Shown here: piece after piece, positions 15,373-24,947 of the stretch
Layout: each line of letters starts with the position of its first letter
Position numbering within the stretch: the stretch's first letter is position 1
NCBI GenBank assembly: GCA_903840505.1
Contig: CAIMGI010000015.1
Span: 1-39,594, forward strand
Direction: 5' to 3'
DNA length: 39,594 nt
Origin: an uncultured Bacteroidota bacterium
GTDB taxonomy: Bacteria; Bacteroidota; Bacteroidia; UBA4408
Made by a program: the position numbers and the translations under genes
Notes under the pieces: model-generated
What the model saw: only the letters and a program-made list of their open reading frames with translations
What the model was told of the DNA's origin: nothing
The model's database searches: none

Positions 15373-16584
15373 ATGAAAAGTATAGTTAAAATAATTTCTG
15401 CAGCAACTTTAGTAAGTATGTTGCTTTACTCTTGCGGTAATAAAACCGAAGAGGTAAAAAAGGAAGAAGAAAAGCACGAGGATAGTTTGTCTACTAAAGT
15501 AGGATTAACAAAAGAGCAGTTTAAAATAGCAGGAATTGAGGTTGGAATGCTTGAATTAAAATCACTGAGTGGAACAATAAAAGTAAATGGTATGCTGGAT
15601 GTACCGCCACAAAATTTAGTGAGCATATCAGCGCCATTGGGTGGTTTTGTAAAAAATACGGACTTGTTACAGGGTATGAAAGTCAGCAAAGGGCAAATTG
15701 TTGCGGTGATGCAACACCCCGATTATATACAGTTGCAACAAGACTATTTGGAAAGTAAAGGTCAGTTAGAATATTTGGAAGCCGAATATAGTAGACAACA
15801 AGAATTGGCAAAAGAAAATGTGAATTCCACAAAAACTGTGCAACAAGCCAAGGCTCAATATTTGGGAATGCAAGCCAAATTCAGCGGTTTAAAATCGAAA
15901 TTAAGTTTGATTGGTATTAACCCTGAAAGCTTAGCGGGAGGGAATATCCAACAATCAATAATGATTACAGCACCCATCAATGGATATGTTACACACGTAA
16001 ATGTAAACATTGGGGTGTATGTTAATCCAAACGACATTATGTTTCAAATTGTTGATACAGAACATTTACACGCAGAGTTAACTGTTTTCGAAAAGGATGT
16101 ACCGAAATTAAAAATCGGTCAGAAGGTACGATTCATTTTAGCCAACGAAGGCAAAGAGCGTCACGCAACTATACATCTTATTGGAAGAGAAATAGAGAAA
16201 GACAGAACCGTACGTGTACATTGCCATTTGGATGAAGAGGACACACAATTAATTCCGGGAATGTATTTAAAAGCTTTGGTTGAAACCAACAGCAATAAAG
16301 TATATGCATTACCACGCGAAGCCATCGTTGATTTTGAAGGCAAAAAATATGTTTTTGTCGCAACCGAAGGCGATTTTTGTTCGGATAAAGACTGCAAGGA
16401 CGAAAAGCCAAAGGATTATGGTTTTGAAATGGTGGAAATAAAAACAGGTGTTTCTGAAATGAATTATACCGAAATTGTTTTCATATCAGCCATTGACAAG
16501 GAAGCCGATATTGTAACAAAAGGAAGTTATGATTTATTAGCCAAAATAAAAAATGGTGAAAGTCTAGGGTGTTGTGCTCCGTAA
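15373..16584 (+). CDS. Efflux RND periplasmic adaptor (CusB/CzcB-like lipoprotein)
   Basis: A 403-aa membrane fusion protein linking the inner-membrane RND pump to the outer-membrane channel. A lipobox (LLYSC, Cys21) follows a short signal peptide. A barrel-sandwich hybrid half (SAPLGGFVKNTDLLQGMKVSKGQ) leads into an alpha-helical hairpin (about 120-165), the second lipoyl half (ITAPINGYVTHVNVNIGVYV), a beta-barrel (VFEKDVPKLKIGQKVRF) and a membrane-proximal domain. It has a short CSDKDCKDE loop at about 336 and ends LGCCAP, so the C-terminus may bind metal. It lies 19 bases after the pump gene and must be in the same operon. Confidence 0.94.
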   Translation: MKSIVKIISAATLVSMLLYSCGNKTEEVKKEEEKHEDSLSTKVGLTKEQFKIAGIEVGMLELKSLSGTIKVNGMLDVPPQNLVSISAPLGGFVKNTDLLQGMKVSKGQIVAVMQHPDYIQLQQDYLESKGQLEYLEAEYSRQQELAKENVNSTKTVQQAKAQYLGMQAKFSGLKSKLSLIGINPESLAGGNIQQSIMITAPINGYVTHVNVNIGVYVNPNDIMFQIVDTEHLHAELTVFEKDVPKLKIGQKVRFILANEGKERHATIHLIGREIEKDRTVRVHCHLDEEDTQLIPGMYLKALVETNSNKVYALPREAIVDFEGKKYVFVATEGDFCSDKDCKDEKPKDYGFEMVEIKTGVSEMNYTEIVFISAIDKEADIVTKGSYDLLAKIKNGESLGCCAP

Positions 16585-16655
16585 TGTATAGATATATCTT
16601 TGTTTTTGTAAAGGATTGTATCATTTTATGGATGCCAATTACACAATATAATTCG

Positions 16656-16663
16656 TAAATTTG
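16656..16663 (+). promoter_or_regulatory. -7 box for the dCMP deaminase / protease pair
   Basis: TAAATTTG fully matches TAnnTTTG and lies 28 bases before ATG 16691. No clear -33 element is visible. Confidence 0.45.
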
Positions 16664-16690
16664 ACACCCTAAATAGAATAACAAATACAA

Positions 16691-17152
16691 ATGAGCAAAC
16701 CCAGTTTCGATGATATTTATATGGACTTGGCAGAGAACCTTGCCAAACGTTCGCACTGTGTAAAAGCGCAAGTAGGGGCAGTGCTTACTAAGGATACACG
16801 CATTGTATCATTGGGGTATAATGGTCCGCCTGCTGGTACACATAATTGCGATGAACAATGGCCCGAAGAAGGTTGTCCGCGCGACAGCAAAGGAAGTTGC
16901 TCACTGGCATTACACGCTGAACAGAATGCTATTTTGTATGCGTCAAAAAACAATGTTTCTATTGAAGGCTCTACTTTGTACATAACCCTTTCGCCTTGTA
17001 TTGCTTGTGCTCGAGTAATCTACACAACGGGCATAAAAAAAGTATATTATTTACACTCCTATGCCGATTTTAAAGGATTGGCAAGTGATGAAGGCGTTGA
17101 TTTTTTAAATAAGTTCGGTGTTGCCGTAGAAAGATACACTAAGAAAAAATAG
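16691..17152 (+). CDS. Deoxycytidylate (dCMP) deaminase
   Basis: A 153-aa zinc enzyme converting dCMP to dUMP, feeding thymidylate synthesis in the cytoplasm. The catalytic zinc site is His75-Ala-Glu77 in LHAEQNAILYA with Cys103 and Cys106 in SPCIACARVIY. A second Cys/His cluster (GTHNCDEQWPEEGC) matches the structural or allosteric metal site of dCMP deaminases (ComEB type), and the first half carries VGAVLTKDTRIVSLGYNGPP. Length and motifs separate it from cytidine deaminases. It ends directly before the ATG of the S41 protease, so the two are translationally coupled, though no functional link is evident. Confidence 0.94.
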   Translation: MSKPSFDDIYMDLAENLAKRSHCVKAQVGAVLTKDTRIVSLGYNGPPAGTHNCDEQWPEEGCPRDSKGSCSLALHAEQNAILYASKNNVSIEGSTLYITLSPCIACARVIYTTGIKKVYYLHSYADFKGLASDEGVDFLNKFGVAVERYTKKK

Positions 17153-18769
17153 ATGTTTCAACAACCCAAATACAATTCATTGTTGCCGCTGATTTTTGCG
17201 GTGGTTCTCATACTGGGTATTTTTATTGGTTTGAAGCTCAATCAGTCCAACACAATGAATTCTTTAATTGCTACTGAAGGTGTTACAGGAAACAATAAAA
17301 TAAATGAGGTACTCAACTATATTCAAAACGAATACGTTGATACGGTTAATAAAAAGCAACTTACCGACAATGCCATTGCATCTTTGCTTGAAAACCTCGA
17401 CCCACATTCAGCCTATATTCCTGCAAGCGATTTGGAATCTACCAACGAATCCTTGCAAGGAAATTTTGAAGGGATTGGAATAGAGTTTAATATTCTAAAA
17501 GATACCATCATTGTAGTTTCTGCTTTATCAGGTGGTCCTTCTGAAATACTCGGAATAAGAGCAGGAGACAGGATTGTAAAAGTAGACGGCAAAATAGTTG
17601 CAGGTGTGAAAATTACAAACGAGGGGGTATTAAAAAAATTGAAAGGTAAAGGCGGAACAAAAGTTACCGTTTCTATTTTGCGAAGAGGCAGCAACAAGCT
17701 CATTGACTTTAATATTACGCGCGATAAAATCCCATTGTACAGTGTGGATGTAGCCTATATGCTCAGCGATAAAACGGGTTATATTAAAATCAATCGTTTT
17801 GCGGCAACCACCTATCAGGAGTATATGGATGCTTTTAATAAATTAACTGTACAAGGGATGCAGAATTTAATTATTGACCTTAGAAATAATGGTGGAGGTT
17901 ATTTGAATACTGCAACGGCCATTGCCGATGAGTTTTTAAGCAACAATAAAATGATTGTTTATACAAAGGGCAAAGCACGACCAAAGGAAGAATACAAAGC
18001 CACATCAAAAGGTAATTTCGAACAAGGTAAATTGTGTGTGCTTATTGATGAAGGGTCGGCATCTGCAAGTGAGATTTTGTCGGGATGTATACAAGACAAT
18101 GATCGCGGAATTATAGTTGGTAGGCGGTCGTTTGGAAAAGGATTGGTGCAAGAGCAAAGTGAATTTACCGATGGCTCGGCTATACGATTAACCATTGCAA
18201 GATATTATACTGCTACCGGAAGATGCATACAAAAACCATATAAGAAAGGCGATTTAGCAGATTATTACAGCGAAGAAGTACATCGTTATGAAAAAGGGGA
18301 ATTGCAAAATGCCGACAGTGTGCACTTTGCTGATACCTTAAAATACAGAACACCCAAAGGTAAAATAGTATATGCCGGAGGAGGAATAATGCCCGATGTT
18401 TTTGTTCCACTTGACACGATGGGACGTTCTCAATATTTATCGAATTTAATTTTCAACGGTGTAATAAATGAATTTGCTTTGCTGTATGCGGATAAGAATC
18501 GAGCTACATTAAATAAATACAAAGATGTAAATGACTTTGATAAAAAATTCAATATAGATGAAGCACTGTTTAACTCTTTGGTAGTTTTTGCTGAAGGCAG
18601 AAAAATTAAGAAAGACGAAAAAGGAATAAGTGCTTCAAAGGCAATTATTGAAATGGAAATAAAAGCGCTTATAGCACGTAATATATGGCGTAATGAAGGT
18701 TTTTATCCCATCTTTAACAAGATGGATAAAACACTTACAAAAGCACAAGAGGTTATTGAAAAGCAATAA
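17153..18769 (+). CDS. S41-family C-terminal processing peptidase
   Basis: A 538-aa serine protease with a single N-terminal membrane anchor (LLPLIFAVVLILGIFIGLKL), so the body faces the periplasm. Next come a helical cap start (VLNYIQNEYVDTV), a PDZ domain at about 90-185 (GIGIEFNILKDTIIVVSALSGGP, RAGDRIVKVDG) that recognises substrate C-termini, and the protease core. The catalytic Ser304 lies in DEGSASASEILSG and Lys329 in RRSFGKGLVQ; their 25-residue spacing is that of Prc/CtpA enzymes. A C-terminal extension of about 150 residues follows. Such proteases trim or degrade envelope proteins. Its end faces infB across a bidirectional terminator. Confidence 0.95.
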   Translation: MFQQPKYNSLLPLIFAVVLILGIFIGLKLNQSNTMNSLIATEGVTGNNKINEVLNYIQNEYVDTVNKKQLTDNAIASLLENLDPHSAYIPASDLESTNESLQGNFEGIGIEFNILKDTIIVVSALSGGPSEILGIRAGDRIVKVDGKIVAGVKITNEGVLKKLKGKGGTKVTVSILRRGSNKLIDFNITRDKIPLYSVDVAYMLSDKTGYIKINRFAATTYQEYMDAFNKLTVQGMQNLIIDLRNNGGGYLNTATAIADEFLSNNKMIVYTKGKARPKEEYKATSKGNFEQGKLCVLIDEGSASASEILSGCIQDNDRGIIVGRRSFGKGLVQEQSEFTDGSAIRLTIARYYTATGRCIQKPYKKGDLADYYSEEVHRYEKGELQNADSVHFADTLKYRTPKGKIVYAGGGIMPDVFVPLDTMGRSQYLSNLIFNGVINEFALLYADKNRATLNKYKDVNDFDKKFNIDEALFNSLVVFAEGRKIKKDEKGISASKAIIEMEIKALIARNIWRNEGFYPIFNKMDKTLTKAQEVIEKQ

Positions 18770-18786
18770 ATATTCAACTGATATTC

Positions 18787-18828
18787 TTGTAATTAAAAAG
18801 CTAATAGTATAATTACAATTTAGCTTTT
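18787..18828. terminator. Bidirectional terminator with interleaved inverted repeats
   Basis: Between the convergent protease and infB genes lie two perfect 9-bp inverted repeats in A-B-A'-B' order: TTGTAATTA (18787-18795) with TAATTACAA (18810-18818), and AAAAGCTAA (18796-18804) with TTAGCTTTT (18820-18828). The second pair, bounded by A and T runs, can act as a terminator on both strands. The infB stop codon lies inside A'. Confidence 0.7.
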
Positions 18829-21629
18829 ATCTCCACCATCTCATAACCTTCCACAATATCATTCACCTGAATGTCATTGAAGTTATTGATGTTAAGTCCG
18901 CACTCATATCCCGTAGCAACTTCTTTAACATCATCCTTAAATCGTTTCAATGAACCAAGCTCACCTGTATGAATAACAATACCATTACGTATAATTCTTA
19001 CTTTGGTATGACGTGTAACTTTTCCGTCAAGCACCATACAACCTGCAATGGTTCCTACTTTGGTGATATTATATACCTCTCTGATTTCAATATTGCACAC
19101 AATTTTCTCTTCGAATTCAGGAGCAAGCATTCCTTCCATTGCAGCCTTAATTTCATTTATGGCATTGTAAATAATAGAGTAGGTACGTATGTCAATTTGT
19201 TCTGTTTCGGCAAGTTTACGTGCGTTTAAAGATGGACGTACGTTAAATGCAACGATAATTGCATCGGATGCAGAAGCAAGCAATACATCACTTTCCGAAA
19301 CTTGACCAACCGATTTAAGCACCACATTGATGGCAACTTTATCCGTTGATAATTTCAACAAGGAGTCTGTTAATGCCTCTACCGAACCATCCACATCACC
19401 TTTCACAATTAAGTTAAGTTGTTTGAAATCACCAATAGCAAGCCTTCTTCCGATCTCATCCAATGTAATATGCTTTTGTGTTCTGTAACCTTGTTCGCGT
19501 TGCAGTTGTAATCTTTTCGTTGCAATTTCACGTGCTTCACGCTCATCGTCCATTACTTTAAATTTATCACCTGCTTGCGGAGCACCTGTTAAACCAAGTA
19601 TCAGGGCAGGACTTGACGGTCCGGCTTCTTTTATGGTAGCGCCACGTTCATTGAATATAGCTTTAACTCTTCCGCTAAAACAACCCGCCAATACAACATC
19701 ACCCACTTTTATGGTACCTGTTTGAACAAGTAAAGTAGTAACATATCCTTTTCCTTTGTCAAGCGAAGCTTCAATAACAGTTCCTGCAGCATTCTTGTTC
19801 GCATTTGCTTTCAGGTCTAACAATTCTGCCTCCAACAATACCTTTTCCAAAAGGGCTTCAATATTGGTTCCTTTTTTAGCTGAAATTTCTTGACATTGGT
19901 ATTTTCCACCCCATTCTTCCACCAAAATATTCATTGCAGAAAGTTCTTCGCGAATTTTATCGGGATTTGCACCCGGCTTATCAATTTTATTGATGGCAAT
20001 CACAATAGGAACACCTGCTGCTTGTGCGTGGTTAATTGCCTCTTTTGTTTGAGGCATTACATTATCATCTGCTGCAACCACAATAATTACAATATCAGTA
20101 ACCTGTGCTCCACGAGCACGCATAGCGGTAAAGGCTTCGTGTCCGGGAGTATCCAAGAATGCGATTTTTTTACCATTATCCAATTGAACGCTGTATGCTC
20201 CAATGTGTTGAGTAATACCGCCTGCTTCACCTGCAATAACGTTTGCTTTACGGATATAATCCAGCAAGGATGTTTTACCGTGATCCACGTGACCCATTAC
20301 AGTTACAATAGGGGAACGGGGTTTTAAGTCCTCGGGTTTGTCAACTTCCTCTGCAACCTGAACCTGCACTTCGGCACTTACAAACTCTACAGTATGGTCA
20401 AATTCGGCCGCTACTATACTGATTGTTTCTGCATCCAAACGTTGATTAATAGAAACAAACATTCCCAAACTCATACAAGTTGAAATAATATTGTTTACAG
20501 GTACGTTCATCATTTTTGCCAACTCATTCGCAGACACAAATTCAGTAACCTTAATAATTTTCTTTTCCGCTTCTTGTTGATCAAGGTTGTCTTGTATTTG
20601 CTGACCAACTTCTTCTCTCTTTGTTCTTCTATGCTTTGAAGCTTTTGATTTTCCGGCACCACTTAATCGGGCAAGTGTTTCCTTAATTTGATTTGAAATT
20701 TCTTCATCCGTTGCTGCAGGTTTTACTTCAGCAGGCTTTTTCGTAAAATCTTTTCTCTTTGCAAAAAACGAGTCTTTCGATTCAAGACTTGTACCTTTGC
20801 CAACATTCACGGCTGCATCAGCACCTGCACTAACCGGACCTTTTTTAATTCGCTTGCGTTTTTTCTTTCCCGATTTTTCAGTAAAAGGGTTAGAAGACCC
20901 AACTGGTTTTTTCTTATCCTCTTTTACAGGAAGTATCATTTTTCCTAAAATAGTAGGGCCTTCCAGCTTTTCGTAATTTGTTTTTATAAAATTGTCTTCC
21001 GGATTTTCAACAGGTTTTTCCTCTGTCGGTTCAACAACTATAGGAGCAACTTCAGTTACTTCAGGTTTAACGTCTTCAACAAGCTCCTCCTTTTTTTTCT
21101 TCCCTCCTTTTGTTGTCTTTGTTTCCTTTTCTACCTTAACTTCAGTTTCTTTTTCCGCTTTAGATTTCTTATCGGGTTTTGTCTTAAAGTTTTTAGAATC
21201 CAAATCTATTTTCCCTACAACTTTCACGCTCGAAGTTTCTTCTTCAGCTTTAGGAGTTGCCTCAACCACTTTCTCTTCCTTTTTTGGTTCGCTAACTGTG
21301 GTAGTGTTTTTTATCAATACCTCAGTTTCGTCTTCTTTCTTTTTCGGAGTTTCAACTACAACAGGGGCTTCAATCTTTTTCTCAGTTGTAGAATTAGCTG
21401 CCGACTCTTTTGCTTTATTTAACCCAACTTTTTGAGCTTCTTCCTTAGCCGATTTTTCCGATTGAAATTCAGCAATCAATATATCGCGCATCGGCTCACT
21501 AATCTTTTGATTAGGATTATTATCTATTTTGTAGCCTTTGCTTGCAAAAAATTCAATAGCCCTATCCAACTTGATATTCAGTTTAGGAAGAATAGTACTT
21601 ATTCGAATTGTTTTTTCTGGTTCTGACAT
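18813..21629 (-). CDS. infB: Translation initiation factor IF-2
   Basis: A 938-aa GTPase that brings initiator tRNA to the 30S subunit and promotes subunit joining. The N-terminal IF2N-type domain (about 1-55) is followed by a long charged, Lys/Glu-rich linker (about 60-330) typical of Bacteroidota. A second IF2_N module ([15 protein letters not shown]) precedes the G domain near 440: G1 [10 protein letters not shown]3 DTPGHEAF, G4 NKID. Domains II to IV follow, including the C-terminal initiator tRNA-binding domain ([22 protein letters not shown]). Length matches the long-form family. It is the last gene of the rimP-nusA-infB operon, 37 bases after nusA. Confidence 0.98.
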   Translation of the reverse strand: MSEPEKTIRISTILPKLNIKLDRAIEFFASKGYKIDNNPNQKISEPMRDILIAEFQSEKSAKEEAQKVGLNKAKESAANSTTEKKIEAPVVVETPKKKEDETEVLIKNTTTVSEPKKEEKVVEATPKAEEETSSVKVVGKIDLDSKNFKTKPDKKSKAEKETEVKVEKETKTTKGGKKKKEELVEDVKPEVTEVAPIVVEPTEEKPVENPEDNFIKTNYEKLEGPTILGKMILPVKEDKKKPVGSSNPFTEKSGKKKRKRIKKGPVSAGADAAVNVGKGTSLESKDSFFAKRKDFTKKPAEVKPAATDEEISNQIKETLARLSGAGKSKASKHRRTKREEVGQQIQDNLDQQEAEKKIIKVTEFVSANELAKMMNVPVNNIISTCMSLGMFVSINQRLDAETISIVAAEFDHTVEFVSAEVQVQVAEEVDKPEDLKPRSPIVTVMGHVDHGKTSLLDYIRKANVIAGEAGGITQHIGAYSVQLDNGKKIAFLDTPGHEAFTAMRARGAQVTDIVIIVVAADDNVMPQTKEAINHAQAAGVPIVIAINKIDKPGANPDKIREELSAMNILVEEWGGKYQCQEISAKKGTNIEALLEKVLLEAELLDLKANANKNAAGTVIEASLDKGKGYVTTLLVQTGTIKVGDVVLAGCFSGRVKAIFNERGATIKEAGPSSPALILGLTGAPQAGDKFKVMDDEREAREIATKRLQLQREQGYRTQKHITLDEIGRRLAIGDFKQLNLIVKGDVDGSVEALTDSLLKLSTDKVAINVVLKSVGQVSESDVLLASASDAIIVAFNVRPSLNARKLAETEQIDIRTYSIIYNAINEIKAAMEGMLAPEFEEKIVCNIEIREVYNITKVGTIAGCMVLDGKVTRHTKVRIIRNGIVIHTGELGSLKRFKDDVKEVATGYECGLNINNFNDIQVNDIVEGYEMVEIKAKL

Positions 21630-21666
21630 ATTAAATTTTGCCTGTTTATTTCTGTTAACGTATAAA

Positions 21667-22917
21667 TTACTCGAATTCTGAACTTAAAATAGCCCTTATT
21701 TCTTTTACTGTTTCTTCTTCTAAATCGGTTCTTTTTACTAAATCTTCGGTACTCAATTCAAGTACACTTTTAGCAGTATCGCAACCAATTGCTTTTAGTT
21801 CATCAATAATCCAGTTATCAATTTCATCTGCAAATTCTTCTAAATCCACATCTTCAATATCCACATCTGTATCGCGATAAACATCTATTTCGTAGCCGGT
21901 TAGTTTGCCCGCTAATTTAATATTGTGTCCTCCCTTTCCGATGGCCAATGATACTTGATCGGGCTTTAAAAATACTTCTGCTCTTTTTGTTTCCTCATCA
22001 ATTTTAATAGAAGTAATTTTTGCAGGGCTTAACGATCGTGTAATAAAAAGCTGAATATTGCTGGTGTAGTTTATTACATCAATATTTTCATTTTTCAACT
22101 CTCTAACAATACCGTGTATTCTTGATCCTTTCATTCCCACACAAGCACCTACAGGGTCAATTCTATCATCGTATGATTCAACGGCAACCTTCGCTCTTTC
22201 ACCTGGCTCGCGAACAATTTTCTTGATGGTAATTAAGCCATCAAAAACCTCAGGTACTTCCAGTTCAAAAAGTCTTTCAAGAAGCAATGGAGATGTTCTT
22301 GATAAAACAATAACAGGATTGTTGTTTTTGAAATCAACTCTTGCCACAACGGCTCTAACGGTGTCTCCTTTTTTGAAAAAGTCGGAAGGTATTTGTTCCG
22401 ATTTCGGCATAATTAATTCATTGCCCTCATCATCCAATATAAGTAACTCTCTTTTCCATATTTGGTATACTTCACCTGTAATGATATCGCCAACTTTCTC
22501 TTTGTATTTTTGATAAATACCATTTTTTTCGTGCTCAAGTATACGTGATGCAAGATTTTGACGAACAGACAAAACCGATCTTCTACCAAAATCTAACAAG
22601 CGTACAGGTTCAGTTAAAATTTCTCCAATTTCAAAATCGGGTTCAACTTTTCTGGCTTCTGTAAGACTTACGTGTCTGTTTTCATCGTAATCAAAACTGT
22701 CATCGGCAAATTCATCGTCAACTATTTCACGGTTGCGCCATATTTCCAAATCTCCTTTGTCGATGTTGATGATGATGTCGCAATTTTCATCAGTACCGTA
22801 TTTTTTTATGAGCATACTTCTAAAAACATCTTCAAGGATGCTCATCATTGTAGGGCGATCAATGTTTTTGAATTCTTTGAATTCCGAAAATGACTCAATT
22901 AAATTAATGGTTTCCAT
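21667..22917 (-). CDS. nusA: Transcription termination/antitermination factor NusA
   Basis: A 416-aa RNA polymerase-associated factor that modulates pausing, termination and antitermination. The N-terminal polymerase-binding domain (about 1-130) is followed by an S1 domain ([20 protein letters not shown]) and the two KH domains ([19 protein letters not shown] and [19 protein letters not shown]). A single helix-hairpin-helix-like C-terminal piece ([31 protein letters not shown]) replaces the two acidic repeats of E. coli NusA, which fits the shorter length. It starts four bases after rimP. The hairpin upstream of rimP makes autogenous control by NusA plausible. Confidence 0.97.
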   Translation of the reverse strand: METINLIESFSEFKEFKNIDRPTMMSILEDVFRSMLIKKYGTDENCDIIINIDKGDLEIWRNREIVDDEFADDSFDYDENRHVSLTEARKVEPDFEIGEILTEPVRLLDFGRRSVLSVRQNLASRILEHEKNGIYQKYKEKVGDIITGEVYQIWKRELLILDDEGNELIMPKSEQIPSDFFKKGDTVRAVVARVDFKNNNPVIVLSRTSPLLLERLFELEVPEVFDGLITIKKIVREPGERAKVAVESYDDRIDPVGACVGMKGSRIHGIVRELKNENIDVINYTSNIQLFITRSLSPAKITSIKIDEETKRAEVFLKPDQVSLAIGKGGHNIKLAGKLTGYEIDVYRDTDVDIEDVDLEEFADEIDNWIIDELKAIGCDTAKSVLELSTEDLVKRTDLEEETVKEIRAILSSEFE

Positions 22918-22921
22918 TTTA

Positions 22922-23374
22922 TTAAAATTTAAAAGAAATTATTCTTTTGGTTTGTTTTATTTGATTTCGATCTATTACTATTTTTTTTTGACTTGCTTCT
23001 TTTTTGTTTTTGCTTGTTTCTTCTATTGAAATGCTGTTTTCATCCGTTTCAATTAGTTTTCCAATTATTTTTTGGTTTTCTATTGTTGTTACTTCTACTT
23101 GCTTTCCAATACTTTTTGTGTACTGTTCAATAACTTTAAATGGGCTTTCTAATCCCGGTGATGAAACTTGCAACTCAAAATCTTCCGCTTCTCGGTCCAA
23201 AGTTCCTTCAATAAACTTGCTTACTCTCACACATTCGTCAATCGCTAAACCATTTATATTGTCCAGTAATACAATTATACGGTTGCCCGGATTCACTTTT
23301 ACATCCACCAAAAAATTCTCTGTGGATTGAAGTGCTTGTGCTACTATAGGTTTTATATGCTCGGCAGTTATCAT
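22922..23374 (-). CDS. rimP: Ribosome maturation factor RimP
   Basis: A 150-aa factor for 30S subunit assembly. It has the N-terminal alpha/beta domain with DVKVNPGNRIIVLLDNINGLAIDECVRVSKFIE and the characteristic FELQVSSPGLESPF block. A short C-terminal Sm-like domain follows (VEVTTIENQKIIGKLIE...). It begins the rimP-nusA-infB operon, a gene order conserved in many bacteria, and is preceded by a hairpin-containing leader of about 60 bases. Confidence 0.95.
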   Translation of the reverse strand: MITAEHIKPIVAQALQSTENFLVDVKVNPGNRIIVLLDNINGLAIDECVRVSKFIEGTLDREAEDFELQVSSPGLESPFKVIEQYTKSIGKQVEVTTIENQKIIGKLIETDENSISIEETSKNKKEASQKKIVIDRNQIKQTKRIISFKF

Positions 23375-23386
23375 CTTGTAATTTTA

Positions 23387-23419
23387 GATAAATAAAAGAG
23401 GGGACTTGCTGTCCCCTCT
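23387..23419 (-). promoter_or_regulatory. Terminator-like hairpin in the rimP-nusA-infB leader (attenuator candidate)
   Basis: In the minus-strand transcript AGAGGGGAC pairs perfectly with GTCCCCTCT across an AGCAA loop and is followed by TTTATTTAT, an intrinsic-terminator shape. It lies between the promoter (23443-23471) and the rimP start (23374). No minus-strand gene lies upstream within the window for it to terminate, since 23603 is on the plus strand. It is therefore best read as part of the operon's own leader. Confidence 0.75.
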
Positions 23420-23442
23420 CTTTAATACTAAACTTTCGGCTG

Positions 23443-23471
23443 CAAATGTACAAACAAAATCCTAAAAACAA
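23443..23471 (-). promoter_or_regulatory. Promoter of rimP-nusA-infB
   Basis: On the minus strand TTG is followed by 18 bases and then TACATTTG, a full match to the Bacteroidota housekeeping promoter (TTG-N17-23-TAnnTTTG). It gives a leader of about 60 bases before rimP. Confidence 0.75.
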
Positions 23472-23494
23472 AAGAAAATAGTAAAATCTGTCGA

Positions 23495-23529
23495 TTGATT
23501 AGGGAAAACGAAGATAAAAACTACCTTTG
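23495..23529 (+). promoter_or_regulatory. Promoter of the small membrane protein gene at 23603
   Basis: TACCTTTG at 23522-23529 is a full -7 match, with TTG at 23495-23497, a spacing of 24 bases, slightly long. The predicted leader is about 70 bases. It is divergent from the rimP promoter. Confidence 0.5.
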
Positions 23530-23602
23530 TTGTAACTATATTAAAAATAGAACGTATCAGTGTTATATTTACTTAAGGAAAATTAACTAAAATCGTATAT
23601 AT

Positions 23603-23944
23603 ATGTCTAGTTGTAACCTAATAACAAAAACGATATTGATTCGTTTTGTATTCGTACTTGTCTTGCTTTTTTCTATTGGCAATTCAGTAATTGCTCAAAC
23701 AACCAATTCATTAGTCGCAGAAGCAGTTGATTCAGCGATTGCGGAAGAAACAGCAGATACGGCAGCTAAGGCATCATCTGAACAAGGTTTAAATAAAACG
23801 CAAAAAGGGTTGTTTAAAGAGATGAAAACAATGGTAAGAGCAGATGACAATACTATTTATTCTATTTTAGGTGTTATTGGTGTTTTAAGTGTTGTGGGAG
23901 TTGCAATGTATATGAGTTTTAAAAGTGACGATAAAAAGTCATAA
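23603..23944 (+). CDS. Small exported membrane protein of unknown function
   Basis: A 113-aa protein with no recognised family. A hydrophobic leader (IRFVFVLVLLFSIGNSVIAQ) ends in a signal-peptidase-like site near residue 31. An Ala/Glu/Asp-rich segment follows (about 35-65), then a basic amphipathic stretch (LNKTQKGLFKEMKTMVR) and a C-terminal membrane helix (YSILGVIGVLSVVGVAMYMSF) with a charged tail. It is separated from ctaB by a strong hairpin, so it is probably its own unit rather than part of the oxidase operon. Confidence 0.7.
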   Translation: MSSCNLITKTILIRFVFVLVLLFSIGNSVIAQTTNSLVAEAVDSAIAEETADTAAKASSEQGLNKTQKGLFKEMKTMVRADDNTIYSILGVIGVLSVVGVAMYMSFKSDDKKS

Positions 23945-23960
23945 AAATATTTTGCTTATT

Positions 23961-23998
23961 CAGAAAAGGCGCGACAATTGTTGCGCCTTTTCTGTTTG
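23961..23998. terminator. Strong hairpin terminator before ctaB
   Basis: CAGAAAAGGCGC pairs with GCGCCTTTTCTG, and the inner ACAATTGT can extend the stem. A T-rich tail follows. It closes the 23603 gene and isolates ctaB from upstream transcription. Confidence 0.9.
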
Positions 23999-24048
23999 TT
24001 AGAATTGCAAATATTTGGTAACATTGTACCCGAAACAAATGGGGTAAA

Positions 24049-24945
24049 GTGAGTAATAAGGAAATTTCAATAGAAAATCCGGCAATTAGAAAAGTCTCTA
24101 AAATTGGCGATTTTGTTCAGTTAATTAAACTTAGGTTGTCTTTTTTGGTAGTGCTTTCTGCTGCTCTTTCTTTTCTATTTGCAACAAGTTCAATCGATTG
24201 GCAAAAATTGCTGTTTATGATTTTGGGAGGTTTTTTGGTTACAGGCTCATCCAATGCATACAATCAAATAATAGAAAGAAATCTCGATAAATTAATGACA
24301 AGAACTTGCAACAGACCTTTACCTTCGGGTAGAATGTCATTGATAGAGGCGCATATAATTGCATTTATATTGGGCGTTTGTGGTGTTTTAATATTGTGGT
24401 TATGCGTAAATACTTATAGTGGGATTTTAGGTCTTTTAGCCCTTGTTTTATATACCTTTGTGTATACTCCTTTAAAACGTATAACGCCCTTTGCCGTATT
24501 TGTTGGGGCATTTCCGGGAGCCATTCCTGCAATGTTGGGTTGGGTTGGGGCTACAAATGATTTTGGTTTAGGAGCAATATTGGTTTTTGCTATTCAATTT
24601 ATTTGGCAATTTCCGCATTTTTGGGCAATAGCTTGGGTGCTAGACGATGATTATAAAAAAGCAGGCTTTAAAATGCTGCCTACAGCCGAAGGCAGAGGTA
24701 AAGGGACAGCTTTTCAAACATTGGTATATACCTTGGGTATTATCCCAATTAGTTTAATGCCTTGGTATTATAATATGATAGGAGGACTTGGCGCTATTAT
24801 AATTTTAATTTGCGGAATAGCATTTTCTTTTCAAGCCTTTAAGTTATTAAAAACCTGTGAAATAAAGTCGGCTCAAGAGTTAATGTTTGGCTCTTTTATT
24901 TATTTGCCAATCGTACAAATAGCATTATTAATTGATAAAATATAA
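24049..24945 (+). CDS. ctaB: Protoheme IX farnesyltransferase (heme O synthase)
   Basis: A 298-aa UbiA-superfamily prenyltransferase with about nine membrane helices, adding a farnesyl group to heme B to make heme O for the oxidase. The first Asp-rich motif region reads NAYNQIIERNLDKLMTRTCNRPLPSGR, the CtaB signature, and the second is WVLDDDYKKAGFKMLP. The start is GTG at 24049; the nearby upstream ATG (24039) hits a stop two codons later, which supports GTG. It begins a run of genes at short spacing: the next starts two bases after its stop. Confidence 0.96.
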   Translation: MSNKEISIENPAIRKVSKIGDFVQLIKLRLSFLVVLSAALSFLFATSSIDWQKLLFMILGGFLVTGSSNAYNQIIERNLDKLMTRTCNRPLPSGRMSLIEAHIIAFILGVCGVLILWLCVNTYSGILGLLALVLYTFVYTPLKRITPFAVFVGAFPGAIPAMLGWVGATNDFGLGAILVFAIQFIWQFPHFWAIAWVLDDDYKKAGFKMLPTAEGRGKGTAFQTLVYTLGIIPISLMPWYYNMIGGLGAIIILICGIAFSFQAFKLLKTCEIKSAQELMFGSFIYLPIVQIALLIDKI

Positions 24946-24947
24946 AA

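Noticed and set aside
19890-20327. 145-aa plus-strand Cys-rich ORF
   Set aside because: A shadow of the conserved infB G domain, with no family features of its own.
20992-21435. 147-aa Ser/Val/Phe-rich plus-strand ORF
   Set aside because: It is antisense to the Lys/Glu-rich infB linker, whose low complexity suppresses stops on the other strand.
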